A DNA stretch of 64,000 nt from NCBI RefSeq assembly GCF_025362475.1, contig NZ_JANYGH010000029.1:62001-126000 (forward strand). The letters run 5' to 3'. This stretch comes from Mucilaginibacter sp. Its GTDB lineage: Bacteria > Bacteroidota > Bacteroidia > Sphingobacteriales > Sphingobacteriaceae. The translations under genes were made by a program, and so were the position numbers. The notes beneath the pieces are model-generated. The model ran no database searches and was not told the origin of the DNA. It worked only from the letters and a program-made list of their open reading frames with translations. Positions 19,165 through 27,891 of this stretch are shown here, piece after piece (the stretch's first letter is position 1; every line of letters begins with the position of its first letter).

Positions 19165-21570
19165 ATGATAACAAACTATCTGAAGATCGCCTGGCGAAAC
19201 CTTACCCGTAACAGAGCGCATACTTTTATAAATATAACTGGCCTCTCGGTGGGTATGGCTGTGGCTATGCTTATTGGTTTGTGGATATGGGATGAACTAT
19301 CATATGATAAATATTTTAAAAATTATGACCGCATTGTGCAGGTAATGCAACATCAAACTTTTAATGGTAATGTAGGCACACAATCGGATATACCTATGCC
19401 ATTGGGTTATAAACTGCGGGATGACTATAAGAATGATTTTAAGTACGTGGTACTATCTACCTGGACATACGCACACATTCTCGCATTCGGTGATAAAAAA
19501 TTAACCCAACAGGGAAACTATATGCAGGCCGAAGCACCGGACCTGTTCACCTTAAAAATGATCAAAGGAACACGAGCAGGGCTAAAAGATCCATCGTCTA
19601 TCATTCTCTCTGCATCACTGGCTAAGGCCCTTTTTGGTGATACTGATCCCATGTTTAAAGCCTTAAAGATCGACAATAAATGGAACGTTAAGGTTACCGG
19701 CGTTTACGAAGATCTGCCGCATAATAACAGCTTAGCTGAAATAGCATTTATTGCACCCTGGGATCTGTACATGACTACCTATGAAAAAACAAACATTACA
19801 AAATGGGGTAATAATTCATGGCAGCTATTTGCACAGCTAAGCCCCAATGCAGATATAAACAAGGTATCGGCTATAAACAAGGTATCGGCCAGGATAAAAG
19901 ATTTGAAACTGAATGCTTTTACCGCTGAGGGCAATAAGCTGGGTTTATCATTTAAGCCAGCTGTGTTTTTGCACCCGATAAGCAAATGGCATTTATATTC
20001 GGAGTTTAAAAATGGTATTAATACCGGTGGTGCCATACAATTTGTATGGATGTTTGGCATTATTGGTGTATTTGTATTATTGCTGGCTTGTATCAATTTC
20101 ATGAACCTAAGCACGGCCCGGTCCGAAAAACGGGCCAAAGAAGTAGGTATACGCAAAACGGTAGGATCGTTGCGAAGCCAGCTTATTGGTCAATTTTTGG
20201 TAGAGTCGGTGCTGATCTCGGCATTTGCGTTCCTGTTTTCCATACTTCTTGTACTGCTTATTTTACCCTGGTTTAACCAGGTAGCCAATAAAACCATGCA
20301 GGTATTATGGGCCAACCCGATGTTTTGGGTACTGGGAATTGGCTTTAGCCTGGTAACCGGCCTTATTGCGGGTAGCTATCCTGCCTTTTACCTGTCATCA
20401 TTTAAGCCGGTGAAAGTTTTAAAAGGAACATTTAAGGCCGGGCGTTTTGCTGCTTTGCCGCGTAAAGTACTGGTGATATTGCAATTTACGGTTTCGGTTA
20501 CTTTAATCATAGGTACTATCATTGTTTTCAGACAGGTGCAATTCACCAAGAACAGACCAATAGGTTATGATCGCACCGGCCTTATACAGATAGAAATGAA
20601 AACGGATGCCATTCATCAGCACTTTACAGCAGTAAGGAATGACCTGCTGCAGTCGGGAGCAATAGTTGAAATGGCCGAGTCTGATAGTCCGTTAACAGGA
20701 GTATATTCCAATAATAGTGGTCTTACCTGGAGGGATAAGGACCCCAGTTTACAGGATGATTTTGGCACTGTTGCTGTGAGCCCCGAATTTGGAAAAACAG
20801 CTGGCTGGAAACTTACCGACGGACGCGATTTTTCAAGAGATATTTTAACAGATTCATCGGGAATAGTACTGAATGAAGCGGCTGTAAAATTCATGAACTT
20901 TAAACACCCGGTTGGCGAAACCATTAAATGGTACAAAAATTTTAAAGTTATAGGCGTAGTGAAGGATATGGTTATGTCATCACCATATGACCCCGTAAAA
21001 CCAACTATATTTTATATAATTCCCTACGCTCCAGGGATAGTTGATGTCAGGCTGAACACCCGCAAAAGCGCCAGCGAAGCATTACATAAAATTGAAGCTG
21101 TATTTAAACAGTATGACCCGGCCAGCCCTTTCGAATATAAATTTACAGATGATCAATACGCCCAAAAATTTGCGAATGAAGAGCGTGTTGGCAAACTGGC
21201 GGGTTTCTTTACCCTGCTGGCTATTTTCATTAGTTGCATGGGCCTGTTTGGTATGGCATCGTTTATGGCCGAACAGCGTACTAAAGAGATTGGCGTGCGC
21301 AAGGTGCTTGGCGCATCAGTATTTGGTTTGTGGCGCTTACTGTCGTTAGATTTTGTGGTGCTGGTTTCTATATCATTACTGATAGCTATACCAACCGCTT
21401 ACTATTTTATGCAAGGCTGGATAAAAGATTACAAGTACCACGCCGAGCTTTCCTGGTGGATTTTTGGGGCGACTGCCATCGGTTCTATCACGATCACCCT
21501 GCTTACGGTAAGCTACCAAAGTATTAAGGCCGCGTTGATGAACCCGGTGAAAAGTTTGAGGAGCGAATAA
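19165..21570 (+). CDS. MacB/FtsX-type ABC permease (array member 7, subgroup A)
   Basis: I start this gene at ATG 19165 (801 aa), because MITNYLKIAWRN aligns with the starts of all other array members; the frame upstream consists of spacer repeats. The first membrane helix has GMAVAMLIGLWIWDELSYD. FtsX loops are RAKEVGIRKTVGS near 322 and RTKEIGVRKVLGAS near 705. At 19855-19890 an 18-base unit is tandemly duplicated in frame and encodes INKVSA twice. That duplication falls in the first periplasmic core and is absent from member 8. The first and last few hundred bases are almost identical to those of member 8. Confidence 0.92.
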   Translation: MITNYLKIAWRNLTRNRAHTFINITGLSVGMAVAMLIGLWIWDELSYDKYFKNYDRIVQVMQHQTFNGNVGTQSDIPMPLGYKLRDDYKNDFKYVVLSTWTYAHILAFGDKKLTQQGNYMQAEAPDLFTLKMIKGTRAGLKDPSSIILSASLAKALFGDTDPMFKALKIDNKWNVKVTGVYEDLPHNNSLAEIAFIAPWDLYMTTYEKTNITKWGNNSWQLFAQLSPNADINKVSAINKVSARIKDLKLNAFTAEGNKLGLSFKPAVFLHPISKWHLYSEFKNGINTGGAIQFVWMFGIIGVFVLLLACINFMNLSTARSEKRAKEVGIRKTVGSLRSQLIGQFLVESVLISAFAFLFSILLVLLILPWFNQVANKTMQVLWANPMFWVLGIGFSLVTGLIAGSYPAFYLSSFKPVKVLKGTFKAGRFAALPRKVLVILQFTVSVTLIIGTIIVFRQVQFTKNRPIGYDRTGLIQIEMKTDAIHQHFTAVRNDLLQSGAIVEMAESDSPLTGVYSNNSGLTWRDKDPSLQDDFGTVAVSPEFGKTAGWKLTDGRDFSRDILTDSSGIVLNEAAVKFMNFKHPVGETIKWYKNFKVIGVVKDMVMSSPYDPVKPTIFYIIPYAPGIVDVRLNTRKSASEALHKIEAVFKQYDPASPFEYKFTDDQYAQKFANEERVGKLAGFFTLLAIFISCMGLFGMASFMAEQRTKEIGVRKVLGASVFGLWRLLSLDFVVLVSISLLIAIPTAYYFMQGWIKDYKYHAELSWWIFGATAIGSITITLLTVSYQSIKAALMNPVKSLRSE
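19855..19890 (+). repeat. 18-bp in-frame tandem duplication
   Basis: Two 18-base units, 19855-19872 and 19873-19890, differ only at the last base and encode INKVSA-INKVSA in the first periplasmic domain of array member 7. Member 8 has a single unit at the same place (DKVSAHIK). Confidence 0.9.
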
Positions 21571-21574
21571 CAGC

Positions 21575-21678
21575 AAAGAATTAAGAATTAAGAGTTAAGA
21601 CAGCGGCGGTAGGAACTGGGGCAGACAGAAAGGTACCAATGAACTAATGAACAAGTGAACCAATGAACTAATACAGCA
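21575..21678. repeat. Low-complexity spacer repeats before array member 8
   Basis: The spacer carries AAGAATTAAGAATTAAGAG units and then repeated CCAATGAACTAATGAAC units up to the start codon. It closely matches the spacer before member 4, including the GACAGAAAGG(T)ACCAATG-like join. Confidence 0.7.
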
Positions 21679-24078
21679 ATGATAACAAACTATCTGAAGA
21701 TCGCCTGGCGAAACCTTACCCGTAACAGGGCGCATACTTTTATTAACGTTGCCGGCCTATCGGTGGGTATGGCAGTGGCTATGCTTATTGGTTTGTGGAT
21801 ATGGGATGAGTTATCATATGATAAATACTATCAAAGCCATGACCGTATTGTGCAGGTAATGCAGCATCAAACCGTTAACGGTAATGTGTTTACGCAAACC
21901 GCTATTCCCCTGCCTTTAGGTGCAAAACTGAAGCAGGATTACAAACGCGATTTTAAATACGTGGTATTATCGACCTGGACAGGCGGTCATATCATTGCAA
22001 ATGGATATAAAAAGCTAAAGCAGCAGGGTAACTATATGCAGGCGGAAGCCCCTGACCTGCTCACTTTAAAAATGCTGAAGGGAACCCGCTCTGGCTTAAA
22101 AGATCCATCGTCTATTTTGCTTTCCGCATCACTGGCTAAGGCATTGTTTGGGAATGCCGACCCCATGTTGCAACCTGTAAAAATTGATAATAAATGGAAC
22201 GTTAAGGTTACCGGCGTTTATGCAGATATGCCCCATAATACCAGTTTTAGCGAATTGGCCTTTATTGCCCCATGGGATCTGTACATGACCACCGAGCCGT
22301 GGCTAAAAAGAAATATTGCAAATTGGGATAATAATTCATGGCAGATATTTGCTCAGCTGGTCCCCAATGCTCATATAGATAAGGTATCTGCTCATATAAA
22401 AAACATAAAATGGGATGCCATTATTGCCGAACGCGCCAATAAGTTATTTCTCGCTTCTAAACCCGCCATTTTTTTACATCCAATGAGTAAGTGGCATTTA
22501 TACTCGGAGTTTAAAAACGGTATTAATACAGGAGGGGCTATACAATTTGTATGGATGTTTGGTATTATTGGGGTGTTTGTACTGTTGCTTGCCTGTATTA
22601 ATTTCATGAACCTGAGCACTGCCCGCAGCGAAAAACGGGCAAAAGAAGTAGGTATTCGCAAAACGGTTGGCTCATTGCGCAGCCAGCTCATAGGTCAGTT
22701 TTTTCTCGAATCGCTATTGATCACCTCATTTGCCTTTTTGTTTTCAATATTGATTGTGCAGCTTATTTTGCCCTGGTTTAACCAGGTTGCTGATAAAACC
22801 ATGTATATACTTTGGGGCAACCCGGTGTTTTGGCTGTTAGGTATAAGCTTTAGTTTGCTAACCGGGTTAATAGCCGGCAGTTATCCGGCCTTTTACCTGT
22901 CGTCGTTTCAGCCTGTAAAAGTGCTGAAGGGGACATTTAAGGCTGGTCGTTTTGCGTCTATTCCCCGTAAGGTACTGGTGGTTTTGCAGTTTACTGTTTC
23001 GGTTACTTTAATTATAGGTACTATCATCGTTTTCAGGCAGGTACAGTTTGCCAAAAACAGGCCAATTGGTTATAACCGTACCGGGCTGATACAGGTTAGT
23101 ATGAATACTGATGATATTCATAAACATTTTAGCGCTGTGAGGAATGAGCTGCTTCGATCGGGCGCGATAGTTGAAGTTGCTGAATCTAACAGCCCGTTAA
23201 CAGCGGTATGGTCAAACAGCAGCGGGTTTAGCTGGAAAGATAAAGATCCCAACCTGCAGGATGATTTTGGAGTTATACCGATAAGCCCCGAATTTGGAAA
23301 AGTGGCCGGATGGCAAATTACCGATGGCCGTGATTTTTCGAGAACGATTTTAAGCGATTCATCGGGTGTAATACTGAACGAGGCAGCAGTGAAATTCATG
23401 AACCTGAAACACCCTGTAGGTGAAATTATAAAAAACGGAAGTCAGGGTATTAAGGTCATCGGTGTTATAAAGGATATGGTAATGTCATCGCCCTATGAAC
23501 CTGTAAAACCAAGCATGTTTTTTATGATCAATTATGCAGGTGAGTTGATTGATATCAGAATAAACCCTAAAATAAGCGCCAGCGAAGCATTGGGCAAAAT
23601 TGAGCCTATATTTAAGCAATATAACCCGGGCAGCCCCTTTGATTTTAAGTTTACAGATGAAGAGTACGCCCAAAAATTTGCGAATGAAGAGCGTATTGGC
23701 AAGCTGGCGGGATTCTTTACCCTGCTGGCTATTTTCATTAGTTGTATGGGCTTGTTTGGTATGGCATCGTTTATGGCCGAGCAGCGTACAAAAGAGATTG
23801 GCGTGCGCAAGGTGCTTGGCGCATCAGTATTTGGTTTGTGGCGCTTACTGTCGTTAGATTTTGTGGTGCTGGTTTCTATATCATTACTGATAGCTATACC
23901 AATCGCTTACTATTTTATGCAAAGTTGGATAAAAGATTACAAGTATCACGCTGAGCTTTCCTGGTGGATTTTTGGGGCGACTGCTATCGGTTCTATCACG
24001 ATCACCCTGCTTACGGTAAGCTACCAAAGTATTAAGGCCGCGTTGATGAACCCCGTAAAAAGTTTGAGGAGCGAATAA
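21679..24078 (+). CDS. MacB/FtsX-type ABC permease (array member 8, subgroup A)
   Basis: This 799-aa permease is the last of the array. FtsX loops are RAKEVGIRKTVGS near 319 and RTKEIGVRKVLGAS near 703. The stretch 23804-24078 matches 21296-21570 of member 7 almost base for base, and the first 80 bases of the two genes are also nearly identical. The periplasmic cores between these ends differ at many positions. This points to recent duplication followed by gene conversion, or to selection on the outward-facing parts. The esterase gene begins only 17 bases downstream, so both may lie on one transcript. Confidence 0.92.
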   Translation: MITNYLKIAWRNLTRNRAHTFINVAGLSVGMAVAMLIGLWIWDELSYDKYYQSHDRIVQVMQHQTVNGNVFTQTAIPLPLGAKLKQDYKRDFKYVVLSTWTGGHIIANGYKKLKQQGNYMQAEAPDLLTLKMLKGTRSGLKDPSSILLSASLAKALFGNADPMLQPVKIDNKWNVKVTGVYADMPHNTSFSELAFIAPWDLYMTTEPWLKRNIANWDNNSWQIFAQLVPNAHIDKVSAHIKNIKWDAIIAERANKLFLASKPAIFLHPMSKWHLYSEFKNGINTGGAIQFVWMFGIIGVFVLLLACINFMNLSTARSEKRAKEVGIRKTVGSLRSQLIGQFFLESLLITSFAFLFSILIVQLILPWFNQVADKTMYILWGNPVFWLLGISFSLLTGLIAGSYPAFYLSSFQPVKVLKGTFKAGRFASIPRKVLVVLQFTVSVTLIIGTIIVFRQVQFAKNRPIGYNRTGLIQVSMNTDDIHKHFSAVRNELLRSGAIVEVAESNSPLTAVWSNSSGFSWKDKDPNLQDDFGVIPISPEFGKVAGWQITDGRDFSRTILSDSSGVILNEAAVKFMNLKHPVGEIIKNGSQGIKVIGVIKDMVMSSPYEPVKPSMFFMINYAGELIDIRINPKISASEALGKIEPIFKQYNPGSPFDFKFTDEEYAQKFANEERIGKLAGFFTLLAIFISCMGLFGMASFMAEQRTKEIGVRKVLGASVFGLWRLLSLDFVVLVSISLLIAIPIAYYFMQSWIKDYKYHAELSWWIFGATAIGSITITLLTVSYQSIKAALMNPVKSLRSE

Positions 24079-24095
24079 CGAATAATGCAATAAAA

Positions 24096-25622
24096 ATGAA
24101 AAATACAATTCGCGTTTTTTTGATCCTGCTAACAATGATTGGTAGCCTGGGTAACATGGCCAAAGCGCAGGATACTGTTCTTCGAATACCCGTTAATGCA
24201 AGGCTCGACTCTTTGAAGTCGGGTATATTAAACCAGGAAAGGCTTATACAGGTATTTATTCCACCCAAATACAAACCGGGGAGTACCGATAAATATGATG
24301 TGCTGTATGTGCTTGATGGTGGCAACTGGAATACAGGTTTAATAAACGAGGTTCAGCGCTTTTTAGAGGGAGAAGGCAATATGCCTCCAATCATAATTGT
24401 AAGCGTTTTGGGTATCGACAGAAACAAAGACCTTACACCAACTCATTTAGAAGGTTGGAAAACATCGGGAGGGGCGGACAAATTTCTTGGGTTTATTAAA
24501 AATGAGTTGATCCCCTATGTTGATAAAACATACCCCTCCAATGGCGATAATACGCTTTGGGGGCATTCATTGGGCGGCTTGTTTGTGATGTACGCGCTGT
24601 TAAATGAGCCAAAAGTGTTTAAATCGTATATTGCTGTCGACCCCAGCTTCTGGTGGGATAATAACTATCTGCCAAAAATAGCGGCCGGTAAGCTGCCCGC
24701 CTTAGCCGGTTCAAATACCACACTTTTTATAAGCGGCCGGGAGGGTAAGGATGGTAAATCGATGAAGATTGATACCATGGATACCATCCTTCAAAAAAGT
24801 GCTCCCGCAGGTTTGACCTGGAAAATTCTTATGTATCCCGATGAAACACATAGTTCGGTAAGGCTTAAAAGCATTTATGACGGGTTAAAGTTTACCTATG
24901 CCGGCTCCATCGGTTCTATTGAATTTCACCCGATGAATGGTATTGTTTTGAAAGACAAACCCATTAAAATATGGTATTTTAACGACACCACAAAAGTGCG
25001 TTATACGCTTGATGGAACAGCCCCCACAATCTTATCTGCAAAGGCACGGTCCGAGATAACTTTAACCGGCGCCGCCACGATTACTTTTAAACGTTTCACC
25101 AGGCGTAACCGCTATAATAAAACCTCAACGGGTAATTTTACTGTCGAAAAAACGCTTCGCCCTGTTTCAAAGCAGAACAACGCAAAACCGGGCGGGTTTA
25201 ACTTTGCCTATTATGAGGGAGAGTGGGATAAATGGCCGGATCTTAAAAACGTAAAACCCACGAAGACAGGGATAACAAACAAAGAGTTTGATGTAAATAA
25301 TCTTCCGCGGAAAAATAATTTCGCCCTGGTTATTGATGGATTATTGGAAGCAAAGGAAGATGGTTATTATATTTTTGCATTAGATGCCGACAACGGATCA
25401 AAACTATCTCTCGGTAATAAGCCATTGATAATTACGGATAGTTTACATCGCGACGGAAAATCATTCATACTTCCGCTAACAAAGGGGTTTTACCCTTTCA
25501 GGCTGGAGTACCTGCATAAAACCGGTGACCGTAAATTGAAGCTGGTGTACCTTACCCCCGGTAGCATGGCGGCTAAAAATCCTGTCACAATCCCCCTGGA
25601 TTTGCAGTATAACCGTAATTAG
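24096..25622 (+). CDS. Secreted esterase with chitobiase-like and PA14-like C-terminal domains
   Basis: This 508-aa protein has a signal peptide (about 1-24, ending AKAQ). Next is an esterase D/enterochelin-esterase type alpha/beta-hydrolase (PF00756) at about 35-265. The nucleophile is Ser158 in GHSLGG, and the likely catalytic His lies in DETHSS near 251. Residues of about 275-350 contain YTLDGTAPT, the hallmark of the chitobiase/hexosaminidase C-terminal fold (CHB_HEX_C). Residues of about 355-505 contain YYIFALDADNGSKL and look like a PA14 carbohydrate-binding domain. The combination suggests an enzyme that removes acyl or phenolic esters from a polysaccharide. The substrate is inference. 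The gene sits 17 bases after the last permease and ends at a strong terminator. Confidence 0.85.
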   Translation: MKNTIRVFLILLTMIGSLGNMAKAQDTVLRIPVNARLDSLKSGILNQERLIQVFIPPKYKPGSTDKYDVLYVLDGGNWNTGLINEVQRFLEGEGNMPPIIIVSVLGIDRNKDLTPTHLEGWKTSGGADKFLGFIKNELIPYVDKTYPSNGDNTLWGHSLGGLFVMYALLNEPKVFKSYIAVDPSFWWDNNYLPKIAAGKLPALAGSNTTLFISGREGKDGKSMKIDTMDTILQKSAPAGLTWKILMYPDETHSSVRLKSIYDGLKFTYAGSIGSIEFHPMNGIVLKDKPIKIWYFNDTTKVRYTLDGTAPTILSAKARSEITLTGAATITFKRFTRRNRYNKTSTGNFTVEKTLRPVSKQNNAKPGGFNFAYYEGEWDKWPDLKNVKPTKTGITNKEFDVNNLPRKNNFALVIDGLLEAKEDGYYIFALDADNGSKLSLGNKPLIITDSLHRDGKSFILPLTKGFYPFRLEYLHKTGDRKLKLVYLTPGSMAAKNPVTIPLDLQYNRN

Positions 25623-25636
25623 TGGGGAACGATTGA

Positions 25637-25680
25637 TAAAAGAAAAGATCCGGTATTTTCACACCGGATCTTTTCTTTTA
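25637..25680. terminator. Strong bidirectional terminator
   Basis: Two perfect 18-base arms (25637-25654 and 25663-25680) surround an 8-base loop. The A-rich and T-rich outer ends make it work in both directions, serving the esterase (plus) and the bacilliredoxin (minus). Confidence 0.9.
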
Positions 25681-25689
25681 TTCTTTCTT

Positions 25690-25726
25690 TTTAGCTTTCA
25701 GCTTTCAGCCATCGGCTTTAAGCTAA
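25690..25726. repeat. Half-copy of the AGCTTTAAGCC repeat family
   Basis: AGCTTTCAGCTTTCAGCC followed by GGCTTTAAGCT resembles the arms at 6376-6476 and 16595-16690. It directly abuts the stop codon of the bacilliredoxin gene. Confidence 0.55.
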
Positions 25727-26137
25727 TTAGCAGTATTGCTCAAAAGCACCGATCAGGTTATCGGCTATCATTTGTGCTGGGCGGCCTTCTATCTGGTGGC
25801 GCTCAATAATGTGTACCAGTTTACCATCTTTAAATAAAGCCATTGCCGGTGATGATGGAGGATAAGGCAACATGTAGTTACGTGCAGCATCAACAGCCTC
25901 TTTTTCCATACCTGCAAAAACAGTCACAAATTTATCTGGGTGTTTCTCATTGGCAGCAGCAATCCTGGCAGCAGGACGCGCGTTAGCAGCAGCGCAACCG
26001 CATACAGAATTTACCATTACAAATACAGTTCCTTCGCTTTCAATTGCGTTTTTTACTGCGTCGGCATCTTTCAACTCCTTAAATCCTACCCTGGTCAAAT
26101 CTTCCCGCATTGGGGCAACTAAATATTCTGGATACAT
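25727..26137 (-). CDS. BrxA/BrxB family bacilliredoxin
   Basis: This is a 136-aa cytoplasmic thioredoxin-fold protein of the YphP/YqiW (DUF1094) family. The CGC redox motif lies at residues 46-48 within NSVCGCAAANARP, and the cis-Pro region is LPYPPSSPAMALF. In Firmicutes this family removes bacillithiol from S-bacillithiolated proteins after oxidative stress; Bacteroidota members are assumed to act on a related low-molecular-weight thiol. The full-length match from MYPEYLV to the C-terminus makes the family call firm. It is monocistronic and shares a terminator with the convergent esterase gene. Confidence 0.95.
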   Translation of the reverse strand: MYPEYLVAPMREDLTRVGFKELKDADAVKNAIESEGTVFVMVNSVCGCAAANARPAARIAAANEKHPDKFVTVFAGMEKEAVDAARNYMLPYPPSSPAMALFKDGKLVHIIERHQIEGRPAQMIADNLIGAFEQYC

Positions 26138-26334
26138 AATGTGTTTCTTTTTTACAATTTATCAATAACAAAAATAAGAAATGATTAACAGTTTACGTTT
26201 AAAAAACGCAATAATAACATTTTGCTGACTATATACATTTTAACGTAACCATCAGGCCATAAGTTGTTTGTTTATAATCATATTGATTTATACACAGTAA
26301 TAGTTATATTGCAGACCCTAATTAATTGATTTTG

Positions 26335-27207
26335 ATGAAACAAAAGACATCTGATATCAGTACTGTTGTTATTATTAACAAAAATCAACAGCCTACCCGT
26401 TCTTTACAAATAAAAACAAAACACTTGAGCAGGCTTAAGCATTATGCGCTCGGCATCTTGTCGGTAATAGTGGTTTTGGTGGGATGTATTATTTATTTAA
26501 GATCGCAAAACACGCAGCAGGAAATCGAAAAGCAAAAACTGCTACAGCAAATTGTAAAGCTTAAGGGTGCTATCCCGGCACAGGTTGTGGCGCCGGCCAA
26601 TAATAAAGAAGGGAGCGCGCAATCCTATATTCAGGCTATTGAAGGCAAGTTAAAAACCATCAATGATTATTTACGCCGCCGTGGACTAAAAGGTTTCATC
26701 ACCAAAGGGCTTGGTGGCGATAGCAATGCCGAAGGTAAAAAACTATCCGACAACGAAGTCTACTCCCTGTATAACGATTACCTCAATCACCTGATGGGTA
26801 CCATTGCTTTTACGCCGATGGGATACCCCCGCATCAGTTCATTTACCTCGTTTTTTGGTTACCGCAGCGATCCATTTGATACCGGTAACGCCGAGTTTCA
26901 TCCGGGTATTGATTTTAAAGGCAAACGGGGTGATGAAGTAAAATGTACCGCAAGCGGCAAGATAGTTTTTGCAGGTTGGGCCGGTGGATATGGCAACTGC
27001 ATCCGCATTCAGCACATCAACAATATCCAAACAGTTTACGGGCACCTATCCAAAATAAAGGTAAAAGTAGGGCAGGAAGTAAACGTAGGCGACGAGATAG
27101 GTCTGGTAGGTTCAACCGGCCACTCCACCGGTGCGCATTTACATTACGAAGTACGCGTGAACGGCAAACCTGTAAACCCGGTTAAATATTTAACGTTAAA
27201 TAAATAG
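26335..27207 (+). CDS. M23 family (LytM-type) membrane-anchored metallopeptidase
   Basis: I place the start at ATG 26335 (290 aa); the ORF can extend to a TTG nine bases upstream, but the ATG is more likely. A short cytoplasmic tail is followed by one membrane helix at about residues 32-54 (LGILSVIVVLVGCIIYLRS) and a coiled-coil stretch. The LytM domain at about 165-290 has zinc ligands in HPGIDFKG and HLHYEV. These enzymes cut peptide cross-links of peptidoglycan. The gene lies just upstream of a bactofilin gene. In other bacteria such as Helicobacter, M23 peptidase and bactofilin pairs set cell shape, so the two proteins probably cooperate in local wall remodelling. Confidence 0.93.
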   Translation: MKQKTSDISTVVIINKNQQPTRSLQIKTKHLSRLKHYALGILSVIVVLVGCIIYLRSQNTQQEIEKQKLLQQIVKLKGAIPAQVVAPANNKEGSAQSYIQAIEGKLKTINDYLRRRGLKGFITKGLGGDSNAEGKKLSDNEVYSLYNDYLNHLMGTIAFTPMGYPRISSFTSFFGYRSDPFDTGNAEFHPGIDFKGKRGDEVKCTASGKIVFAGWAGGYGNCIRIQHINNIQTVYGHLSKIKVKVGQEVNVGDEIGLVGSTGHSTGAHLHYEVRVNGKPVNPVKYLTLNK

Positions 27208-27288
27208 GTGAATGGGGAGTGGTGAATAGTGAGTAGGAGGTTAATGTTAAATAAACTTACTACTCACTATTCACCACTAATCATTCAC
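27208..27288. repeat. Inverted repeat between M23 and bactofilin genes
   Basis: Arms 27208-27240 and 27256-27288 are 33 bases long and complementary apart from about five mismatches. They are built from GTGAATAGTGAGTAG-like units. The element begins at the base after the M23 stop codon and sits inside the presumed operon. Confidence 0.8.
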
Positions 27289-27315
27289 TGCTCACCATAC
27301 ACCCCTCACAACAAT

Positions 27316-27681
27316 ATGTCTATTTTCGGAAAAAAAGATAAAGTGGCACTTGATCTTCAGGCAATATCAACCCTTATAAGCGAGGGCAGTATTTTAGATG
27401 GCAGTTTGAATGCACCTGCATTTGCCCGTATTGATGGGTTGGTAAATGGCGACGTAACGGTTGACGAAGGCCTGATCCTTGGCGAAAAAGGGCAGGTAAA
27501 GGGTAACATCATCACCAAAGAGATAGTTGTTTACGGCACCGTTAACGGCGATATCCAAACCGGATCCCTGGAAATAAAAGCAAGCGGCGAAATTACCGGC
27601 AGCATTAAAACCCAAACCCTGCTGGTTGAAACAGGCGGCGTTTATAATGGGCAGCTAACTATGCAGGCGGCAACGAAATAG
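27316..27681 (+). CDS. Bactofilin (polymer-forming cytoskeletal protein)
   Basis: The start is ATG 27316 (121 aa, MSIFGKKDK); the open frame further upstream is repeat sequence. The protein is a small right-handed beta-helix of the bactofilin family (PF04519), recognisable by repeated short hydrophobic turns with Gly, such as GLVNGDVTVDEGLILGEKG and GTVNGDIQTGSLEIKASGE. Bactofilins polymerise without nucleotide into membrane-associated filaments that localise wall enzymes. Its partner is very likely the M23 peptidase encoded just upstream. Confidence 0.93.
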   Translation: MSIFGKKDKVALDLQAISTLISEGSILDGSLNAPAFARIDGLVNGDVTVDEGLILGEKGQVKGNIITKEIVVYGTVNGDIQTGSLEIKASGEITGSIKTQTLLVETGGVYNGQLTMQAATK

Positions 27682-27756
27682 GGGAAGGTGTTTTTTTAAT
27701 TTCCCCTATTTTAAAATACTTTGTGTGTGCACATCTTTTTTAATAAAAGAAATTGT

Positions 27757-27812
27757 CATTTCGAATGAGCGGGTTAGGGTAGTGCGAGGGCGCGAAGAGA
27801 AATCTTCTGCGA
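27757..27812. repeat. Interspersed repeat, left flank of GIY-YIG gene
   Basis: AATTGTCATTTCGAATGAGC followed by GGGCGCGAAGAGAAATCTTCT matches, in inverted orientation, the end of the element at 28223-28345. This kind of repeat is common between genes of Bacteroidota. Confidence 0.75.
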
Positions 27813-27891
27813 CTATGTATGTCCGCCCTATGTAACAAACTATCTCTCCGTAAGAATAAAAATCTTGTATACGAGCCATATCGTTTAAAAC

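Noticed and set aside
11565..21678. Regularly recurring short repeats considered as a CRISPR array
   Set aside because: The repeats are separated by whole permease genes, vary in sequence, and have no unique spacers of constant length or cas genes.
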